Below, one piece after another: positions 1 through 10,908 of a stretch of DNA of 64,000 bases. The notes beneath the pieces are model-generated. The model worked only from the letters and a program-made list of their open reading frames with translations, did no database searches and was not told the DNA's origin. Both the position numbers and the translations under genes were made by a program. Each line of letters begins with the position of its first letter. Positions within the stretch are counted from its first letter, which is position 1. Source of the DNA: Nocardioides sp. GY 10113 (GTDB lineage: Bacteria > Actinomycetota > Actinomycetes > Propionibacteriales > Nocardioidaceae); assembly GCF_004919105.1 (NCBI RefSeq), contig NZ_STGK01000009.1, positions 62,001-126,000 of the forward strand, given 5' to 3'.

Positions 1-20
1 CGGTAACGGGTCTGCGCAGC

Positions 21-63
21 GACCCCGGCGCCGCTGCCCGCGGGCACCGGCGCGACCGGGGTC
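21..63. repeat. GC-rich hairpin beyond the ribosomal terminator
   Basis: The arms GACCCCGG (21-28) and CCGGGGTC (56-63) pair perfectly. Inside them CGCCG pairs with CGGCG, and TGCCCGCGGGCA is self-complementary. It lies downstream of the rplO terminator and could belong to the next transcription unit outside the window. Function unknown. Confidence 0.4.
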
Positions 64-74
64 CGGATGCACGA

Positions 75-115
75 AAGGCGCGGCGGGGCGGCTCTACGCC
101 GCCTCGCCGCGCCTT
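75..115 (-). terminator. Rho-independent-like terminator after rplO
   Basis: An 18-bp stem with one G-U pair encloses the five-base loop TCTAC. Left arm is 75-92, right arm 98-115. Read on the minus strand the stem is followed by TTTCG. It begins 12 bases after the rplO stop codon and is a good end point for the ribosomal-protein transcript. Confidence 0.75.
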
Positions 116-126
116 CGCAGCCGAGG

Positions 127-567
127 TCACAGGACCGTGACGGTCCCGCCAGCACCCTCGATCTTGTCCTTCGCGGAGGTCGAGAACGCGTTCGCGCTCA
201 CGGCCACCTTGACGGTCAGGTCGCCCTGACCGAGAACCTTGACCGGCTCGCCCTTGCGGACGGCGCCGCGCGCCACGAGGCTCTCCGGGGTGACGTCGCC
301 ACCCTCGGGGAACAGCTCGCTGATCCGGTCCAGGTTGACGACCTGGTAGGTCACCTTGAACGGGTTCTTGAAGCCCTTGAGCTTCGGGAGCCGCATGTGG
401 ATCGGCATCTGGCCACCCTCGAACGCAACCGGAACCTGGTTGCGCGCCTTGGTGCCCTTCGTACCGCGACCCGCGGTCTTACCCTTCGAACCCTCACCGC
501 GACCCACACGGGTCTTGGCCTTCTTCGCACCCTCCGCCGGGCGGAGGTGGTGGAGCTTGAGAGTCAT
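127..567 (-). CDS. rplO: 50S ribosomal protein L15
   Basis: This is the 146-residue L15 of the large subunit. The Gly/Lys/Arg-rich N-terminal tail that threads into 23S rRNA is present ([15 protein letters not shown]), followed by the globular domain ending GGTVTVL. I chose the ATG at 567 because GGAGG lies nine bases upstream of it. A GTG at 573 would form a GTGA overlap with the rpmD stop but sits only three bases from GGAGG. It is the last gene of the ribosomal-protein run. secY, which often follows rplO, is not in the remaining 126 bases. Confidence 0.97.
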   Translation of the reverse strand: MTLKLHHLRPAEGAKKAKTRVGRGEGSKGKTAGRGTKGTKARNQVPVAFEGGQMPIHMRLPKLKGFKNPFKVTYQVVNLDRISELFPEGGDVTPESLVARGAVRKGEPVKVLGQGDLTVKVAVSANAFSTSAKDKIEGAGGTVTVL

Positions 568-569
568 TG

Positions 570-758
570 TCACTCGCCTCCGACAACCTCGACCGTCACG
601 AGGTGACGGACGGTGTGGACCATGCCCCGGATCTCCGGACGGTCCTCCTTGATCACGACATCGCCGATCCGCTTGAGACCGAGGCTGCGCAGGGTCTCGC
701 GCTGGTTGGCCTTGCGGCCGATCGTCGACTTGGTCTGCTGCACCTTCAGCTGCGCCAT
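570..758 (-). CDS. rpmD: 50S ribosomal protein L30
   Basis: A 62-residue L30 starting [11 protein letters not shown] and ending VTVEVVGGE, the normal length for the short bacterial form. It binds 23S rRNA in the large subunit. The ATG at 756-758 shares one base with the rpsE stop codon (TGATG), so the two are probably translationally coupled. A longer in-frame reading upstream is out-of-frame rpsE sequence and was not used. Confidence 0.96.
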   Translation of the reverse strand: MAQLKVQQTKSTIGRKANQRETLRSLGLKRIGDVVIKEDRPEIRGMVHTVRHLVTVEVVGGE

Positions 759-1399
759 CAGACGTTCACACCTTCCGGCGCCTTGGCCGCGGCCGCAGCA
801 GCGGCCTCGCCCTCGGCCTTCGCCTTGAGCAGCGCCGCCGGGGCGACGTCCTCGACCGGCAGGCCACGACGGGCCGCGACGGTCTCGGGCTGCTCGAGCA
901 TCCGCAGAGCCTCCACCGTGGCGTGCACGATGTTGATCTGGTTCGACGAGCCCAGCGACTTGCTGAGGACGTCGTGGATGCCGGCGCACTCCAGCACCGC
1001 ACGCACCGGGCCACCGGCGATAACACCGGTACCGGGGGCGGCAGGACGAAGGAAGACCACGCCAGCGGCCTTCTCGCCCTGCACCGGGTGCGGGATCGTG
1101 CCCTGGATGCGGGGGACGCGGAAGAAGTTCTTCTTCGCCTCCTCGACACCCTTGGCGATCGCCGCGGGAACTTCCTTGGCCTTGCCGTAGCCGACGCCGA
1201 CCAGACCGTCACCGTCGCCGACGACGACCAGGGCGGTGAAGCTGAAGCGACGACCGCCCTTCACGACCTTGGCAACTCGGTTGATCGCAACGACGCGCTC
1301 GACGTACTGGTTCTTGTCCGCGCCACCGCGACGGTCGTCACGACCGCCGCGACCGCCACGGTCGCCACCCGAACGCTGTCCGCGCTGGGCTCCGCTCAT
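758..1399 (-). CDS. rpsE: 30S ribosomal protein S5
   Basis: S5 of the small subunit, 213 residues, involved in decoding accuracy and mRNA unwinding at the entry tunnel. A Gly/Arg-rich N-terminal tail of about 30 residues precedes the RNA-binding S5 domain ([20 protein letters not shown]) and the C-terminal S5 fold ([12 protein letters not shown]). An Ala/Glu-rich tail of about 30 residues, typical of actinobacteria, closes the protein. It lies 28 bases downstream of rplR. Confidence 0.97.
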   Translation of the reverse strand: MSGAQRGQRSGGDRGGRGGRDDRRGGADKNQYVERVVAINRVAKVVKGGRRFSFTALVVVGDGDGLVGVGYGKAKEVPAAIAKGVEEAKKNFFRVPRIQGTIPHPVQGEKAAGVVFLRPAAPGTGVIAGGPVRAVLECAGIHDVLSKSLGSSNQINIVHATVEALRMLEQPETVAARRGLPVEDVAPAALLKAKAEGEAAAAAAAKAPEGVNV

Positions 1400-1427
1400 G
1401 AGTCTGTCTCCCTTGTCTTTCTCGCGG

Positions 1428-1817
1428 TCAGAAGCTCAGGCCGCCCTCGCGGGCGCCATCAGCCAGGGCCGCGATGCGACCGTGGTACTTGTTACCGGCG
1501 CGGTCGAACACGACCGCCTCGACACCGGCGTCCTTCGCACGGGCGGCGACGAGCTCGCCGACCTTCTTGGCCTTCGCGGTCTTGTCGCCATCGAAGGCGC
1601 GCAGGTCGCCCTCCATGGTCGACGCCGAGGCGACGGTCTTGCCGACCAGGTCGTCGACGACCTGGACCGAGATGTGCTTGGTCGACCGGGTGACCACCAT
1701 GCGCGGACGCTCGGCGGTGCCGTTGATCTTCTTGCGGCCCCGGATCTGGCGGCGCAGCTTGGAGCTGGCGCGCTTCGAGAGGTTCCGCTGGTGCTTGAGG
1801 GTGATCGCCATGGTCAC
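1428..1817 (-). CDS. rplR: 50S ribosomal protein L18
   Basis: L18 binds 5S rRNA in the central protuberance. The protein has about 129 residues, with the basic N-terminus ([20 protein letters not shown]) and the family ending [17 protein letters not shown]. The GTG at 1817 overlaps the rplF stop as GTGA and has AAAGG seven bases upstream. An ATG two codons later, at 1811, is the other possible start and gives MAITLKHQ. Confidence 0.96.
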   Translation of the reverse strand: MTMAITLKHQRNLSKRASSKLRRQIRGRKKINGTAERPRMVVTRSTKHISVQVVDDLVGKTVASASTMEGDLRAFDGDKTAKAKKVGELVAARAKDAGVEAVVFDRAGNKYHGRIAALADGAREGGLSF

Positions 1818-2353
1818 TTACCAGCCTTTCCGACCTTGCGACGGATGTGCTCGCCGGCGTACCGGACGCCCTTGCCCTTGTACGGCTCGGGCTTGCGGAG
1901 CTTGCGAATGTTCGCCGCGACCTCTCCGACGAGCTGCTTGTCGATACCCACGACGCCCAGCTTGGTCGGACCCTCGACGGCGAAGGTGATGCCCTCCGGC
2001 GCGTCGAAGATGATCGGGTGCGAGTAGCCGAGCTGGAACTCGACCTGGGTCGGGGTCTTGGGGAGCACCCGGTAACCGACACCGACGATCTCGAGCTTCT
2101 TCTCGTAACCCTCGGTGACGCCCACGACCATGTTGTTGATCAGGGTGCGCGAGAGGCCGTGCAGGGCCTTGCTCTCACGCTGGTCGTCGGGACGCTTGAC
2201 GTCCAGGACGCCATCGCCCTTCTCGACGGTGATCGGCGCGGCGACGGTGTGGGACAGGGCACCCTTGGGGCCCTTCACCGTGACGGTCGCGCCGTCGATC
2301 TGAACGTCGACACCGGCCGGGACCGGGACGGGCAGCTTGCCAATGCGAGACAT
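1814..2353 (-). CDS. rplF: 50S ribosomal protein L6
   Basis: L6, 179 residues, binds 23S rRNA near the sarcin-ricin loop and factor-binding site. Its start [15 protein letters not shown] and the C-terminal signature with [12 protein letters not shown] are both present. The frame is open for 18 codons upstream, but that extension matches no L6, so the ATG at 2351-2353 was chosen. It lies 25 bases after rpsH. Confidence 0.97.
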   Translation of the reverse strand: MSRIGKLPVPVPAGVDVQIDGATVTVKGPKGALSHTVAAPITVEKGDGVLDVKRPDDQRESKALHGLSRTLINNMVVGVTEGYEKKLEIVGVGYRVLPKTPTQVEFQLGYSHPIIFDAPEGITFAVEGPTKLGVVGIDKQLVGEVAANIRKLRKPEPYKGKGVRYAGEHIRRKVGKAGK

Positions 2354-2378
2354 TGTTCTGCTTCCTTTCCTGGTCTCG

Positions 2379-2783
2379 TCACCAGACGTAGGCGAGGACT
2401 TCCCCACCCACGCCCTTCTGGTTCGCCTGGCGGTCGGTCAGCAGGCCCTGGCTCGTGGAGATGATCGCCACGCCCAGGCCACCGAGGACCTTCGGCAGGT
2501 TGGTGTGCTTGGCGTAGACCCGCAGACCGGGCTTGCTGATCCGGCGCACGCCAGCGATGGAACGCTCGCGGTTGCGGCCGTACTTCAGCGTGATGGTCAG
2601 CACCTGGCCAACGCCGTTGTCGTTGTCGGCGACGTCGAAGGAGGTGATGTAACCCTCCTGCTTGAGGATCTCAGCCACGCCCTGCTTGAGCTTGCTGTAC
2701 GGCATGGTCACCGCGTCGTGGTACGCCTGGTTGGCGTTGCGCAGACGCGTGAGCATGTCTGCGATCGGGTCAGTCATCGTCAT
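2379..2783 (-). CDS. rpsH: 30S ribosomal protein S8
   Basis: S8, 134 residues, is a primary 16S rRNA-binding protein; in E. coli it also represses the spc operon. It starts [18 protein letters not shown] and carries the C-terminal signature [14 protein letters not shown] second ATG two codons in is possible. It is separated from rpsN by 69 bases. Confidence 0.97.
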   Translation of the reverse strand: MTMTDPIADMLTRLRNANQAYHDAVTMPYSKLKQGVAEILKQEGYITSFDVADNDNGVGQVLTITLKYGRNRERSIAGVRRISKPGLRVYAKHTNLPKVLGGLGVAIISTSQGLLTDRQANQKGVGGEVLAYVW

Positions 2784-2852
2784 GATGCGTTCTTTCTCGA
2801 AGTGGTTTCGCCGGTGCCTGGGGCCCAGCGACCTGCTACGTGTGTGAGTTGA

Positions 2853-3038
2853 TTACCAGCTGGACTTGGTGACGCCGGGCAGCTCGCCGCGGTGCGCCAT
2901 CTCCCGCAGGCAGATCCGGCACAGGCCGAACTTGCGGTAGACGGCCTTCGGACGGCCACACCGCTGGCAGCGGGTGTAGCCACGAACCGCGAACTTCGGC
3001 TTGCGCGCGGCCTTCACCTTCAGCGCAGTCTTCGCCAT
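2853..3038 (-). CDS. rpsN: 30S ribosomal protein S14, zinc type
   Basis: S14 of the short zinc-binding class, 61 residues. Two CxxC pairs (CQRC and CRIC) form the zinc ribbon. Zinc-free S14 paralogues used under zinc starvation lack these cysteines and are longer. It starts [16 protein letters not shown] and lies 22 bases downstream of rplE. Confidence 0.96.
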
Positions 3039-3060
3039 GTCTGTCTCTCCCTCTGCCTGC

Positions 3061-3630
3061 TCAGCGCTCGGCGAACGGGAAGCCCAGCTGCTTGAGCAGC
3101 GCGCGGCCCTGGTCGTCGGTCGTGGCGGTGGTGACGATCGTGATGTCCATACCGCGGCTGCGGTCGATCTTGTCCTGGTCGATCTCGTGGAACATGACCT
3201 GCTCGGTGAGACCGAAGGTGTAGTTGCCACGGCCGTCGAACTGCTTCGGCGACAGACCGCGGAAGTCACGGATACGCGGCAGAGCCAGGCTCAGCAGGCG
3301 GTCCAGGAACTCCCACATCCGGTCGCCGCGCAGCGTGACGTGCGCGCCGATCGGCATGCCCTCACGCAGCTTGAACTGCGCGATGGACTTGCGGGCCTTG
3401 GTCACGGCCGGCTTCTGGCCGGTGATCGCGGTGAGGTCGCGGATGGCGCCCTCGATCAGCTTGGAGTCGCGAGCAGCCTCGCCGACACCCATGTTGACCA
3501 CGATCTTGACCAGGCCGGGGACCTGCATGACGTTCTCGATCTCGAACTCGGACCGCAGCGCCGGGAGGATCTCCTCGCGGTAGCGGGTCTTGAGCCGAGG
3601 CGTCACCTTCTCGGTGGTGGTCTCGGTCAT
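3061..3630 (-). CDS. rplE: 50S ribosomal protein L5
   Basis: L5, 189 residues, binds 5S rRNA and contacts the P-site tRNA. The segment [20 protein letters not shown] is the family hallmark, and the C-terminus carries [11 protein letters not shown] short Thr/Glu-rich N-terminal extension ([17 protein letters not shown]) is common in actinobacteria. It starts one base after the rplX stop. Confidence 0.97.
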
Positions 3631-3631
3631 C

Positions 3632-3997
3632 TCAGATCTCCTTACCGGTCTTGCGGGAGATGCGGACGCTGCGGCTGGAGGAGTACTCCGAGCCGTCGGG
3701 GCGACGCTTGGTCACCTCGACGCGCTTGTAACCCACGCGGGTCACACCGTCGCCCTCGACCAGCATCACGTTGGACACGTGGATCGGCGCCTCGGTGGTG
3801 ACGATGCCGCCGGTGCTGCCGGCGCGGCCACCCTGGTCGACGACCTTGGTGTGCTTCTTGATGCGGTTGACGCCCTCGACGATCACGCGCTGCTCCTCGC
3901 GGAGCACCTTGATGACCTTGCCCTCGGCGCCCTTGTCCTTGCCCGCGATCACCTTGACGGTGTCGCCCTTCTTGATGCGGAGGTTGGGCTTCTTCAT
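3632..3997 (-). CDS. rplX: 50S ribosomal protein L24
   Basis: L24, 121 residues, is an assembly initiator binding the 5' end of 23S rRNA. The KOW motif is seen at the N-terminus ([20 protein letters not shown]). The ATG at 3997 shares one base with the rplN stop and has GGAGG seven bases upstream. A GTG one codon earlier, at 4000, is less well spaced. Confidence 0.97.
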   Translation of the reverse strand: MKKPNLRIKKGDTVKVIAGKDKGAEGKVIKVLREEQRVIVEGVNRIKKHTKVVDQGGRAGSTGGIVTTEAPIHVSNVMLVEGDGVTRVGYKRVEVTKRRPDGSEYSSSRSVRISRKTGKEI

Positions 3998-4365
3998 CAC
4001 AGCACCTCCGGCGCGAGCGAGATGATCTTCATGAACTTCTTCTCGCGCAGCTCACGGCCGACGGGGCCGAAGATGCGCGTGCCACGGGGCTCGCCGTCGT
4101 TCTTGAGGATCACCGCAGCGTTCTCGTCGAAGCGGATGTAGGAACCGTCGGGACGGCGCCGCTCCTTGACGGTACGCACGACGACCGCCTTGACGACGTC
4201 ACCCTTCTTCACGTTGCCGCCGGGGATGGCGTCCTTGACGGTGGCGACGATGGTGTCGCCGATCCCCGCGTAGCGGCGACCGGAACCGCCGAGAACCCGG
4301 ATGCACAGGATCTCCTTGGCACCGGTGTTGTCGGCGACCTTCAGTCGCGACTCCTGCTGAATCAT
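3997..4365 (-). CDS. rplN: 50S ribosomal protein L14
   Basis: L14, 122 residues, sits at the subunit interface and contacts 16S rRNA in bridge B8. It starts [18 protein letters not shown] and contains the signature [11 protein letters not shown]. It is the first gene of the spc-type block. A 69-base gap with a seven-base-pair hairpin (4393-4416) separates it from rpsQ at the S10/spc junction. Confidence 0.97.
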   Translation of the reverse strand: MIQQESRLKVADNTGAKEILCIRVLGGSGRRYAGIGDTIVATVKDAIPGGNVKKGDVVKAVVVRTVKERRRPDGSYIRFDENAAVILKNDGEPRGTRIFGPVGRELREKKFMKIISLAPEVL

Positions 4366-4434
4366 CGATTTCTCCTGATTGTCGTGCCGGTTCTCGTCCG
4401 CACTACGCGGGACGAGCCTGGCCGAACTGGTGAA

Positions 4435-4716
4435 TTACTTGGCGCGCTCGAGGATCTCGACGACGCGCCAGCGCTTGGTCGCCGACAGCGGCCGGGTCTC
4501 CATGATGAGGACGCGGTCGCCGACGCCACAGGCGTTCTGCTCGTCGTGGGCCTTCAGCCGGCTGGACCGGCGCATGACCTTGCCGTAGAGGGGGTGCTTG
4601 ACCCGGTCCTCCACGGAGACGACGACGGTCTTGTCCATCTTGTCGCTGACGACGAGACCCTCGCGGGTCTTGCGCGAGTTGCGCTCCACGGCCTCGGCCG
4701 AAACGTTCTCGCCCAT
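4435..4716 (-). CDS. rpsQ: 30S ribosomal protein S17
   Basis: S17, 93 residues, is a primary 16S rRNA binder of OB fold. It contains the family signature [15 protein letters not shown] and ends with VEILERAK. Its ATG shares one base with the rpmC stop, suggesting coupled translation. It is the last gene of the S10-type block. Confidence 0.97.
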   Translation of the reverse strand: MGENVSAEAVERNSRKTREGLVVSDKMDKTVVVSVEDRVKHPLYGKVMRRSSRLKAHDEQNACGVGDRVLIMETRPLSATKRWRVVEILERAK

Positions 4717-4955
4717 CAGTTCTCCTCCTCAGCTGCACCCGGCGCGGTCCGGATGCCGAGCTCGCGCTCGCGCACCACGGTGTAGATCCGGGCGATGTCC
4801 TTCTTGACCGTACGAAGCCGACCGTGGCTCTCAAGCTGACCGGTGGCGGCCTGGAAGCGCAGGTTGAACAGCTCCTCCTTGGCCTCGCGGAGCTTGGCCT
4901 CGAGGTCGATGTCGTTGAGCTCGTCCAGTTCGTGGGCGTGCACTGCGTTCGCCAT
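4716..4955 (-). CDS. rpmC: 50S ribosomal protein L29
   Basis: L29, 79 residues, lies at the polypeptide exit tunnel and forms part of the SRP/trigger-factor docking site. The helical hairpin core is [20 protein letters not shown]. The C-terminal tail [13 protein letters not shown] is acidic. It shares one base with both neighbours (rplP stop/start and rpsQ start). Confidence 0.96.
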   Translation of the reverse strand: MANAVHAHELDELNDIDLEAKLREAKEELFNLRFQAATGQLESHGRLRTVKKDIARIYTVVRERELGIRTAPGAAEEEN

Positions 4956-5374
4956 CAGAACTCACCAGCCTCTCGAGTAATGAAACGGCACTTCATGGGC
5001 AGCTTGTGGATGGCCCGGCGCATCGCCTCGCGGGCGACGTCCTCCGGAACACCGGACAGCTCGAACATGACGCGACCGGGCTTGACGTTGGCGACCCACC
5101 ACTCCGGGGAACCCTTACCGGAACCCATGCGGGTCTCGGCCGGCTTCTTGGTCAGCGGGCGGTCCGGGTAGATGTTGATCCAGACCTTGCCGCCACGCTT
5201 GATGTGGCGGGTCATGGCGATACGAGCGGACTCGATCTGGCGGTTGGTCACGTAGTGACCCTCGACCGCCTGGATACCGAAGTCACCGAACGCCAGCGAG
5301 GTACCGCCCTTGGCAGCGCCCCGACGCTTGGGGTGGTGCTGCTTGCGGTGCTTGACGCGACGCGGCATCAACAT
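4955..5374 (-). CDS. rplP: 50S ribosomal protein L16
   Basis: L16, 139 residues, contacts the A-site tRNA and organises the peptidyl-transferase centre. It starts [19 protein letters not shown], matching the usual actinobacterial start MLIPRRV..., so the first ATG (5374) was kept. The core [20 protein letters not shown] is diagnostic. It starts three bases after the rpsC stop. Confidence 0.97.
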   Translation of the reverse strand: MLMPRRVKHRKQHHPKRRGAAKGGTSLAFGDFGIQAVEGHYVTNRQIESARIAMTRHIKRGGKVWINIYPDRPLTKKPAETRMGSGKGSPEWWVANVKPGRVMFELSGVPEDVAREAMRRAIHKLPMKCRFITREAGEF

Positions 5375-5377
5375 GTG

Positions 5378-6202
5378 TCAGGACTCCGTTCCGGTGGTCG
5401 GCTCGGCGGCGACGGTCTCGGCAGCCTCCGCGGGAGCGGTGCTGGCCTCACGGTCCGAGCGGCTCGGGCGGTCCCCGCGCGACCCACGGGTCGGACGGTC
5501 ACCACCGCGGTTGGGGCGACCGCCGCGGCCGGGGACACCGGCGCGAGCAGCGGCCTGGGCCTGGCGCTCGGCACGGGTGCCGGCAACCTCGCCCTTGTAG
5601 ATCCAGACCTTGACGCCGATGCGGCCGAAGGTCGTGCGGGCCTCGTAGAAGCCGTAGTCGATGTCGGCCCGCAGCGTGTGCAGCGGAACGCGACCCTCGC
5701 GGTAGAACTCGGTGCGCGACATCTCGGCGCCGTTGAGGCGGCCCGAGCACTGGATCCGGATGCCCTTGGCACCGGAGCGCATCGCGGTCTGCATCGCCTT
5801 GCGCATGGCGCGGCGGAACTGAACGCGGCCCGAGAGCTGCTCGGCGACGCCCTGGGCGACGAGCTGCGCGTCGATCTCCGGGTTCTTGACCTCGAGGATG
5901 TTCAGCTGGACCTGCTTGCCGGTCAGCTTCTCGAGCTCGCCGCGGATGCGGTCGGCCTCGGCGCCACGGCGACCGATGACGATGCCCGGGCGGGCGGTGT
6001 GGATGTCCACACGGACCCGGTCGCGGGTGCGCTCGATCTCGACCTTGGCGATGCCGGCCCGCTCCATGCCCTTGGAGAGCAGCTTGCGGATCGCGACGTC
6101 CTCACCGACGTACGACTTGTACAGCTTGTCGGCGTACCAACGCGACTTGTGGTCGGTCGAGATGCCGAGACGGAAGCCGTTCGGGTTGATCTTCTGACCC
6201 AT
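5378..6202 (-). CDS. rpsC: 30S ribosomal protein S3
   Basis: S3, 274 residues, is at the mRNA entry tunnel. The N-terminal KH domain carries the loop [13 protein letters not shown], and the C-terminal S3 domain contains [18 protein letters not shown]. About 55 residues after the conserved fold form a Gly/Arg-rich then acidic low-complexity tail, as is usual in actinobacteria. The start shares one base with the rplV stop. Confidence 0.97.
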   Translation of the reverse strand: MGQKINPNGFRLGISTDHKSRWYADKLYKSYVGEDVAIRKLLSKGMERAGIAKVEIERTRDRVRVDIHTARPGIVIGRRGAEADRIRGELEKLTGKQVQLNILEVKNPEIDAQLVAQGVAEQLSGRVQFRRAMRKAMQTAMRSGAKGIRIQCSGRLNGAEMSRTEFYREGRVPLHTLRADIDYGFYEARTTFGRIGVKVWIYKGEVAGTRAERQAQAAARAGVPGRGGRPNRGGDRPTRGSRGDRPSRSDREASTAPAEAAETVAAEPTTGTES

Positions 6203-6621
6203 TACTTGGTGCTCCCCTTCTTGACGGCGTCCGCCGGCTGCACGGCCAGGGTGATGTGGCTGGTCCGCTTGTTGATGCGGGTGGCCCGGCCCTGGGCACG
6301 CGGGCGCCAGCGCTTCATCGTCGGACCCTCGTCCACGCGGGCGACCGAGACGACGAGGTCGGCGGCGGCCAGGCCCTCGGTGGTCTCAGCGTTCGCGACG
6401 GCGCTCTCGAGCACCTTGTAGACGGTGGCGGCGGCGGCCTGCGGCAGGAACTGCAGCGTGGTCAGCGCCTCGTCCACGGGGAGACCGCGGACCAGGTCGA
6501 CGACGCGGCGCGCCTTCATGGGGGTGATCCGCACGAAGCGGGCGGTGGCGAACGCACCCGGCTGGTCGCCGAGCAGCGACTCGCGCCGCGCGCTGGTGCG
6601 GTGACGCTCGGTGGTGCTCAT
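6202..6621 (-). CDS. rplV: 50S ribosomal protein L22
   Basis: L22, 139 residues, lines the exit tunnel; its beta-hairpin loop is a site of macrolide-resistance changes in other bacteria. The core [18 protein letters not shown] and the hairpin region [15 protein letters not shown] are intact. It overlaps rpsS by four bases (ATGA). Confidence 0.97.
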   Translation of the reverse strand: MSTTERHRTSARRESLLGDQPGAFATARFVRITPMKARRVVDLVRGLPVDEALTTLQFLPQAAAATVYKVLESAVANAETTEGLAAADLVVSVARVDEGPTMKRWRPRAQGRATRINKRTSHITLAVQPADAVKKGSTK

Positions 6622-6899
6622 CGACGGCGTCCCTTCCGGTCTTCCTTGACGTGTCCGCGGTAGGTGCGGGTCGGGGCGAACTCGCCCAGCTTGTGGCCGA
6701 CCATCGAGTCAGAGATGAAGACCGGCACGTGCTTGCGACCGTCGTGGACCGCGATCGTGTGACCGATCATCGCCGGCACGATCATCGAGCGGCGCGACCA
6801 GGTCTTGATGACGTTGTGAGAACCCTTCTCGTTCTCGGCGTCCACCTTCTTCATGAGGTGGTCGTCGACGAAGGGACCCTTCTTCAGGCTGCGAGGCAT
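6618..6899 (-). CDS. rpsS: 30S ribosomal protein S19
   Basis: S19, 93 residues, in the small-subunit head. It starts [15 protein letters not shown] and contains [15 protein letters not shown] and [16 protein letters not shown] signatures, here with [10 protein letters not shown]. It lies six bases after rplB and overlaps rplV. Confidence 0.97.
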   Translation of the reverse strand: MPRSLKKGPFVDDHLMKKVDAENEKGSHNVIKTWSRRSMIVPAMIGHTIAVHDGRKHVPVFISDSMVGHKLGEFAPTRTYRGHVKEDRKGRRR

Positions 6900-6905
6900 C
6901 GCTGG

Positions 6906-7742
<837 letters not shown>

Positions 7743-7769
7743 TATCTCTTCAGTCCTTTACCCGCCCGG

Positions 7770-8075
7770 TCAGGAGACCGGACCTCCGAAGATGTCGATG
7801 CGGTGGCCCTCGGCCAGGCTGACGATCGCGCGCTTGGTGTCCTTGCGCTTGCCGATGCCGTAGCGGGTCCGACGGGTCTTGCCCGGACGGTTGAGGGTGT
7901 TGACCGACGTGACCTTGACGTTGAACACCTTCTCGACCGCGATCTTGATCTCGGTCTTGTTGGCGTCCGGGTGCACCAGGAAGGTGTACTTGTTGGCGTC
8001 GAGCAGGCCGTAGCTCTTCTCCGAGACGACCGGCGCGATCAGGATGTCGCGGTGGTCCTTGTGGAGCGTGCTCAC
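7770..8075 (-). CDS. rplW: 50S ribosomal protein L23
   Basis: L23, 101 residues, at the exit tunnel, is the docking site of trigger factor and SRP. It carries [19 protein letters not shown] and ends IDIFGGPVS. The start is GTG at 8075, overlapping the rplD stop as GTGA. The frame is open far upstream, but that is rplD sequence read in another frame. Confidence 0.96.
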   Translation of the reverse strand: MSTLHKDHRDILIAPVVSEKSYGLLDANKYTFLVHPDANKTEIKIAVEKVFNVKVTSVNTLNRPGKTRRTRYGIGKRKDTKRAIVSLAEGHRIDIFGGPVS

Positions 8076-8683
8076 TTGTCGTCCTCCTTGGTGGCGGCGC
8101 CCACGAGAGCGTCGAAGGCGGCCTTGCTGAACACCACGTCGTCGCTGGAGAGCACGTCGTAGGTGTTGAGCTGGTCGACGGCCACCAGGTGCACCTCGGG
8201 GGCGTTGCGCAGCGACAGCCAGGTGATGGTGTCGGTGCGGTCCAGGACCACGAGGAACTTGCGGCGGTCGGTCAGCTCGAACAGAGCGGTCAGGGCGGTC
8301 TTGGTCGACGGCTTGTCGCCGGCGACCAGGGCCTCGACCACGTGGATGCGGTCGTGGCGCGCCCGGTCGGAGAGGGCACCGCGCAGGGCGGCGGCCTTCA
8401 TCTTCTTGGGGGTGCGCTGGCTGTAGTCGCGCGGCTGCGGGCCGTGGACGGTGCCACCGCCGGCGAACTGCGGGGCGCGGGTCGAACCCTGACGGGCGCG
8501 GCCGGTGCCCTTCTGCTTGTAGGGCTTCTTGCCACCGCCGCGGACGGCGCCGCGGGTCTTGGTGGCGTGGGTGCCCTGGCGCGCAGCAGCCTGCTGGGCG
8601 ACGACGACCTGGTGGATCAGGGGGACGTTGAGCTCGACACCGAAGATCTCGGCGGGGAACTCGACGGAAACGGTCTTGGCCAT
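8072..8683 (-). CDS. rplD: 50S ribosomal protein L4
   Basis: L4, 203 residues, has an extended loop reaching into the exit tunnel (the segment around [24 protein letters not shown]). In E. coli L4 represses its own operon. It starts [15 protein letters not shown]. It follows rplC by five bases. Confidence 0.97.
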   Translation of the reverse strand: MAKTVSVEFPAEIFGVELNVPLIHQVVVAQQAAARQGTHATKTRGAVRGGGKKPYKQKGTGRARQGSTRAPQFAGGGTVHGPQPRDYSQRTPKKMKAAALRGALSDRARHDRIHVVEALVAGDKPSTKTALTALFELTDRRKFLVVLDRTDTITWLSLRNAPEVHLVAVDQLNTYDVLSSDDVVFSKAAFDALVGAATKEDDK

Positions 8684-8688
8684 GGTGT

Positions 8689-9339
8689 TCAGCCCTTCTT
8701 CGCAGCCGTGCGCAGGACCACGACGCCACCCTTGGGGCCGGGAACGGCGCCCTTGAGCAGGATCAGGCCCTTCTCCACGTCAACGGCGTGGACGGTGACG
8801 TTCTGGGTGGTGACGGTGTCGGTACCCATGCGACCAGCCATCCGCAGGCCCTTGAAGACGCGGCCCGGGGTGGCGCAGGCGCCGATCGAGCCGGGCTTGC
8901 GGTGGTTGCGGTGGGCACCGTGCGAGGCGCTCACACCGGCGAAGCCGTGGCGCTTCATGACACCGGCGAAGCCCTTGCCCTTGCTGGTGCCGGTGACGTC
9001 GATGGCCTCGCCCGCGGCGAAGGTGTCGACGGCCAGCTCCTGGCCGATGGTGTAGTCGGCGGCGTCGGCGGTGCGGATCTCGATCACGTGGCGGCGCGGG
9101 GTCGTGCCGGCCTTGGCGAAGTGACCCGCCTGCGGCTTGTTGACCTTGCGGCCCTCGATCTCGCCGAAGCCGATCTGGATGGCGTTGTAGCCGTCCGGCT
9201 CAGGCTGGCGGACCTGGGTCACCACGTTGGTGGAGGCGGCGACGACGGTCACCGGGATCACCCGGTTGTTGTCGTCCCAGAGCTGGGTCATGCCGAGCTT
9301 CGTGCCGACAAGCCCCTTGACGTTGCGTTCGAAAGTCAT
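8689..9339 (-). CDS. rplC: 50S ribosomal protein L3
   Basis: L3, 216 residues, organises the peptidyl-transferase centre. The start [19 protein letters not shown] and the family signature [12 protein letters not shown] are both seen. It lies 17 bases after rpsJ. Confidence 0.97.
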   Translation of the reverse strand: MTFERNVKGLVGTKLGMTQLWDDNNRVIPVTVVAASTNVVTQVRQPEPDGYNAIQIGFGEIEGRKVNKPQAGHFAKAGTTPRRHVIEIRTADAADYTIGQELAVDTFAAGEAIDVTGTSKGKGFAGVMKRHGFAGVSASHGAHRNHRKPGSIGACATPGRVFKGLRMAGRMGTDTVTTQNVTVHAVDVEKGLILLKGAVPGPKGGVVVLRTAAKKG

Positions 9340-9356
9340 AGAAATCAGCCTTCGCG

Positions 9357-9665
9357 TCAGAGCTTGATCTCGATGTCGACACCGGCGGGGAGGTCGAGCC
9401 GCATGAGGCTGTCCACCGTCTTCGGGGTCGGGTCGATGATGTCGATGAGGCGCTTGTGGGTGCGCATCTCGAAGTGCTCGCGCGAGTCCTTGTACTTGTG
9501 CGGCGAGCGGATGACGCAGAAGACGTTCTTCTCGGTCGGCAGCGGCACCGGGCCGGCGACCTTGGCACCCGTGCGGGTGACCGTGTCCACGATCTTGCGC
9601 GCCGAGGTGTCGATCACCTCGTGGTCATAGGCCTTGAGCCTGATGCGGATCTTCTGTCCCGCCAT
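9357..9665 (-). CDS. rpsJ: 30S ribosomal protein S10
   Basis: S10 (NusE), 102 residues, is a small-subunit head protein and also acts with NusB in antitermination. It starts [19 protein letters not shown], with the signature [14 protein letters not shown]. It is the first gene of the run, preceded by 441 bases without another gene. Confidence 0.98.
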   Translation of the reverse strand: MAGQKIRIRLKAYDHEVIDTSARKIVDTVTRTGAKVAGPVPLPTEKNVFCVIRSPHKYKDSREHFEMRTHKRLIDIIDPTPKTVDSLMRLDLPAGVDIEIKL

Positions 9666-10106
9666 AGGTCTCTCTCGTCCTTCTGTGTCGTAACCGGAAC
9701 TGCCAGCCCCGACCCCCGAGGTCGGGCGTGTCGCGTATTCGGAACATGCGCGACCGCACTGGTCGTGGGTGGAACTCGTGTGTTGTGGGCCGCCCGACAC
9801 CCACTCCTCGACGAAGCTGGTGTCGGACTGATCGGGTCTCCCCCGAGCGTCTCCCCCTCGTCCTGCAACCAGGACTCGGGGCTTCTCTGTCGGGATCGGG
9901 ATGCGACACACGACGACAACTAAGAAGGCTCACCACGGATCAGCGAAGGATCCGCGCGGGAGACACGATTCAGGAGTCAAGGTGTGGTGCACCCCGGCGA
10001 CCCGCCGGAGCAACTTGACTATCTTCGCAGAGATCCCGGGGACGGCCAAATCGAAGAGGAGCCGATCGTGGCCGGCCCATGCCCTCCGCCCGCGAGGTGT
10101 CCTAGA
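9666..10106 (-). promoter_or_regulatory. Leader and promoter region of the S10 operon
   Basis: These 441 bases upstream of rpsJ hold no gene I can support; the frames open here lack family resemblance. The transcript must start within it, but I could not fix a convincing -35/-10 pair. One hairpin (CGGATC/GATCCG, 9936-9954) could form in the leader. Whether it takes part in autogenous control by L4 or another protein is unknown. Confidence 0.45.
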
Positions 10107-10883
10107 TCACCGTCCGAGGGTGCCGGCCAGGAAGCCGACCGACTCCGGTCGGGCCGACCCGGTCAGCGCCAGCGCCCCGGCAGCGCCGGCCGCCAGCACG
10201 ACCGCGAGGAAGATCGCGGTCCACAGGCCGGCCGGCAGCGGGGTCAGCCGGCCCAGCTGGTCCGCGTCCGAGCGTCCGGTGCCGGGGGCGCCCCGCTGGC
10301 GGCGCCGCTCCGACCACAGCTCCAGCACCGCCCGCGGCGCACCGAGCAGCAGCACCCAGGCGACCACGTGGGCCACCGTCGAGCGCACGGCCGGGTCGGC
10401 CCACCACGACAGCAGGACGACGCCGGCGCCGGCGAGGAGCAGCACCAGCAGGCCGTACAGGTTGCGGATCATCAGCAGCATCGCGGCCAGCAGCAACGCC
10501 GTCACCCACAGCGCGCCGGCCGCGCGGCCGGCCGCCAGCATCGACGCGGCGGCCAGGCCGACGAGGGCCGGCGCCGGGTAGCCCGCCGCCACCGTGAGCA
10601 CCATCCCCGGGCCGGTCGGCCGGCCGCGGGAGACGGTCACGCCCGAGGTGTCGGCATGCAGCCGGATCCCGGTCAGCCGGCGGCCCGACAGCAGCGCGGC
10701 GGCGGCGTGGCCGCCCTCGTGGGCGATCGTCACCACGTGCCGGGTACGCCGCCAGGCCGGCCCCCAGGCCACCAGCAGCAGCGCGAGGGCCAGCGTCCCC
10801 CAGACCACGCCGATCCCGGGCGCGGCGTCGACGGCGACGAGGTCGCCAGCGATCCGTCGTACCACCTCGGCTGCGTCGTCCAC
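10107..10883 (-). CDS. M50-type membrane metalloprotease-like protein
   Basis: A 258-residue polytopic membrane protein with HEGGH, an HExxH zinc motif, at about residues 55-59 inside a hydrophobic stretch. This arrangement is that of site-2-type (M50) proteases. About six hydrophobic segments follow, and a cytoplasmic Arg-rich loop (SERRRQRG) lies about two thirds along. The second metal-ligand motif of classic S2P enzymes (NxxPxxxxDG) is not evident, so this is better called M50-like. The start is GTG. It is the last of the minus-strand genes after RidA (25-base gap). Substrate unknown. Confidence 0.7.
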   Translation of the reverse strand: MDDAAEVVRRIAGDLVAVDAAPGIGVVWGTLALALLLVAWGPAWRRTRHVVTIAHEGGHAAAALLSGRRLTGIRLHADTSGVTVSRGRPTGPGMVLTVAAGYPAPALVGLAAASMLAAGRAAGALWVTALLLAAMLLMIRNLYGLLVLLLAGAGVVLLSWWADPAVRSTVAHVVAWVLLLGAPRAVLELWSERRRQRGAPGTGRSDADQLGRLTPLPAGLWTAIFLAVVLAAGAAGALALTGSARPESVGFLAGTLGR

Positions 10884-10908
10884 GAGGACGGACCCTAGCC
10901 GGGCGGGC

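Noticed and set aside
1814..2407. 18-residue N-terminal extension of L6
   Set aside because: L6 proteins begin at MSRIGK; the upstream part resembles no L6.
9666..10106. Defined S10 promoter
   Set aside because: TTGACT occurs on the minus strand, but no acceptable -10 box lies at 16-18 bases from it.
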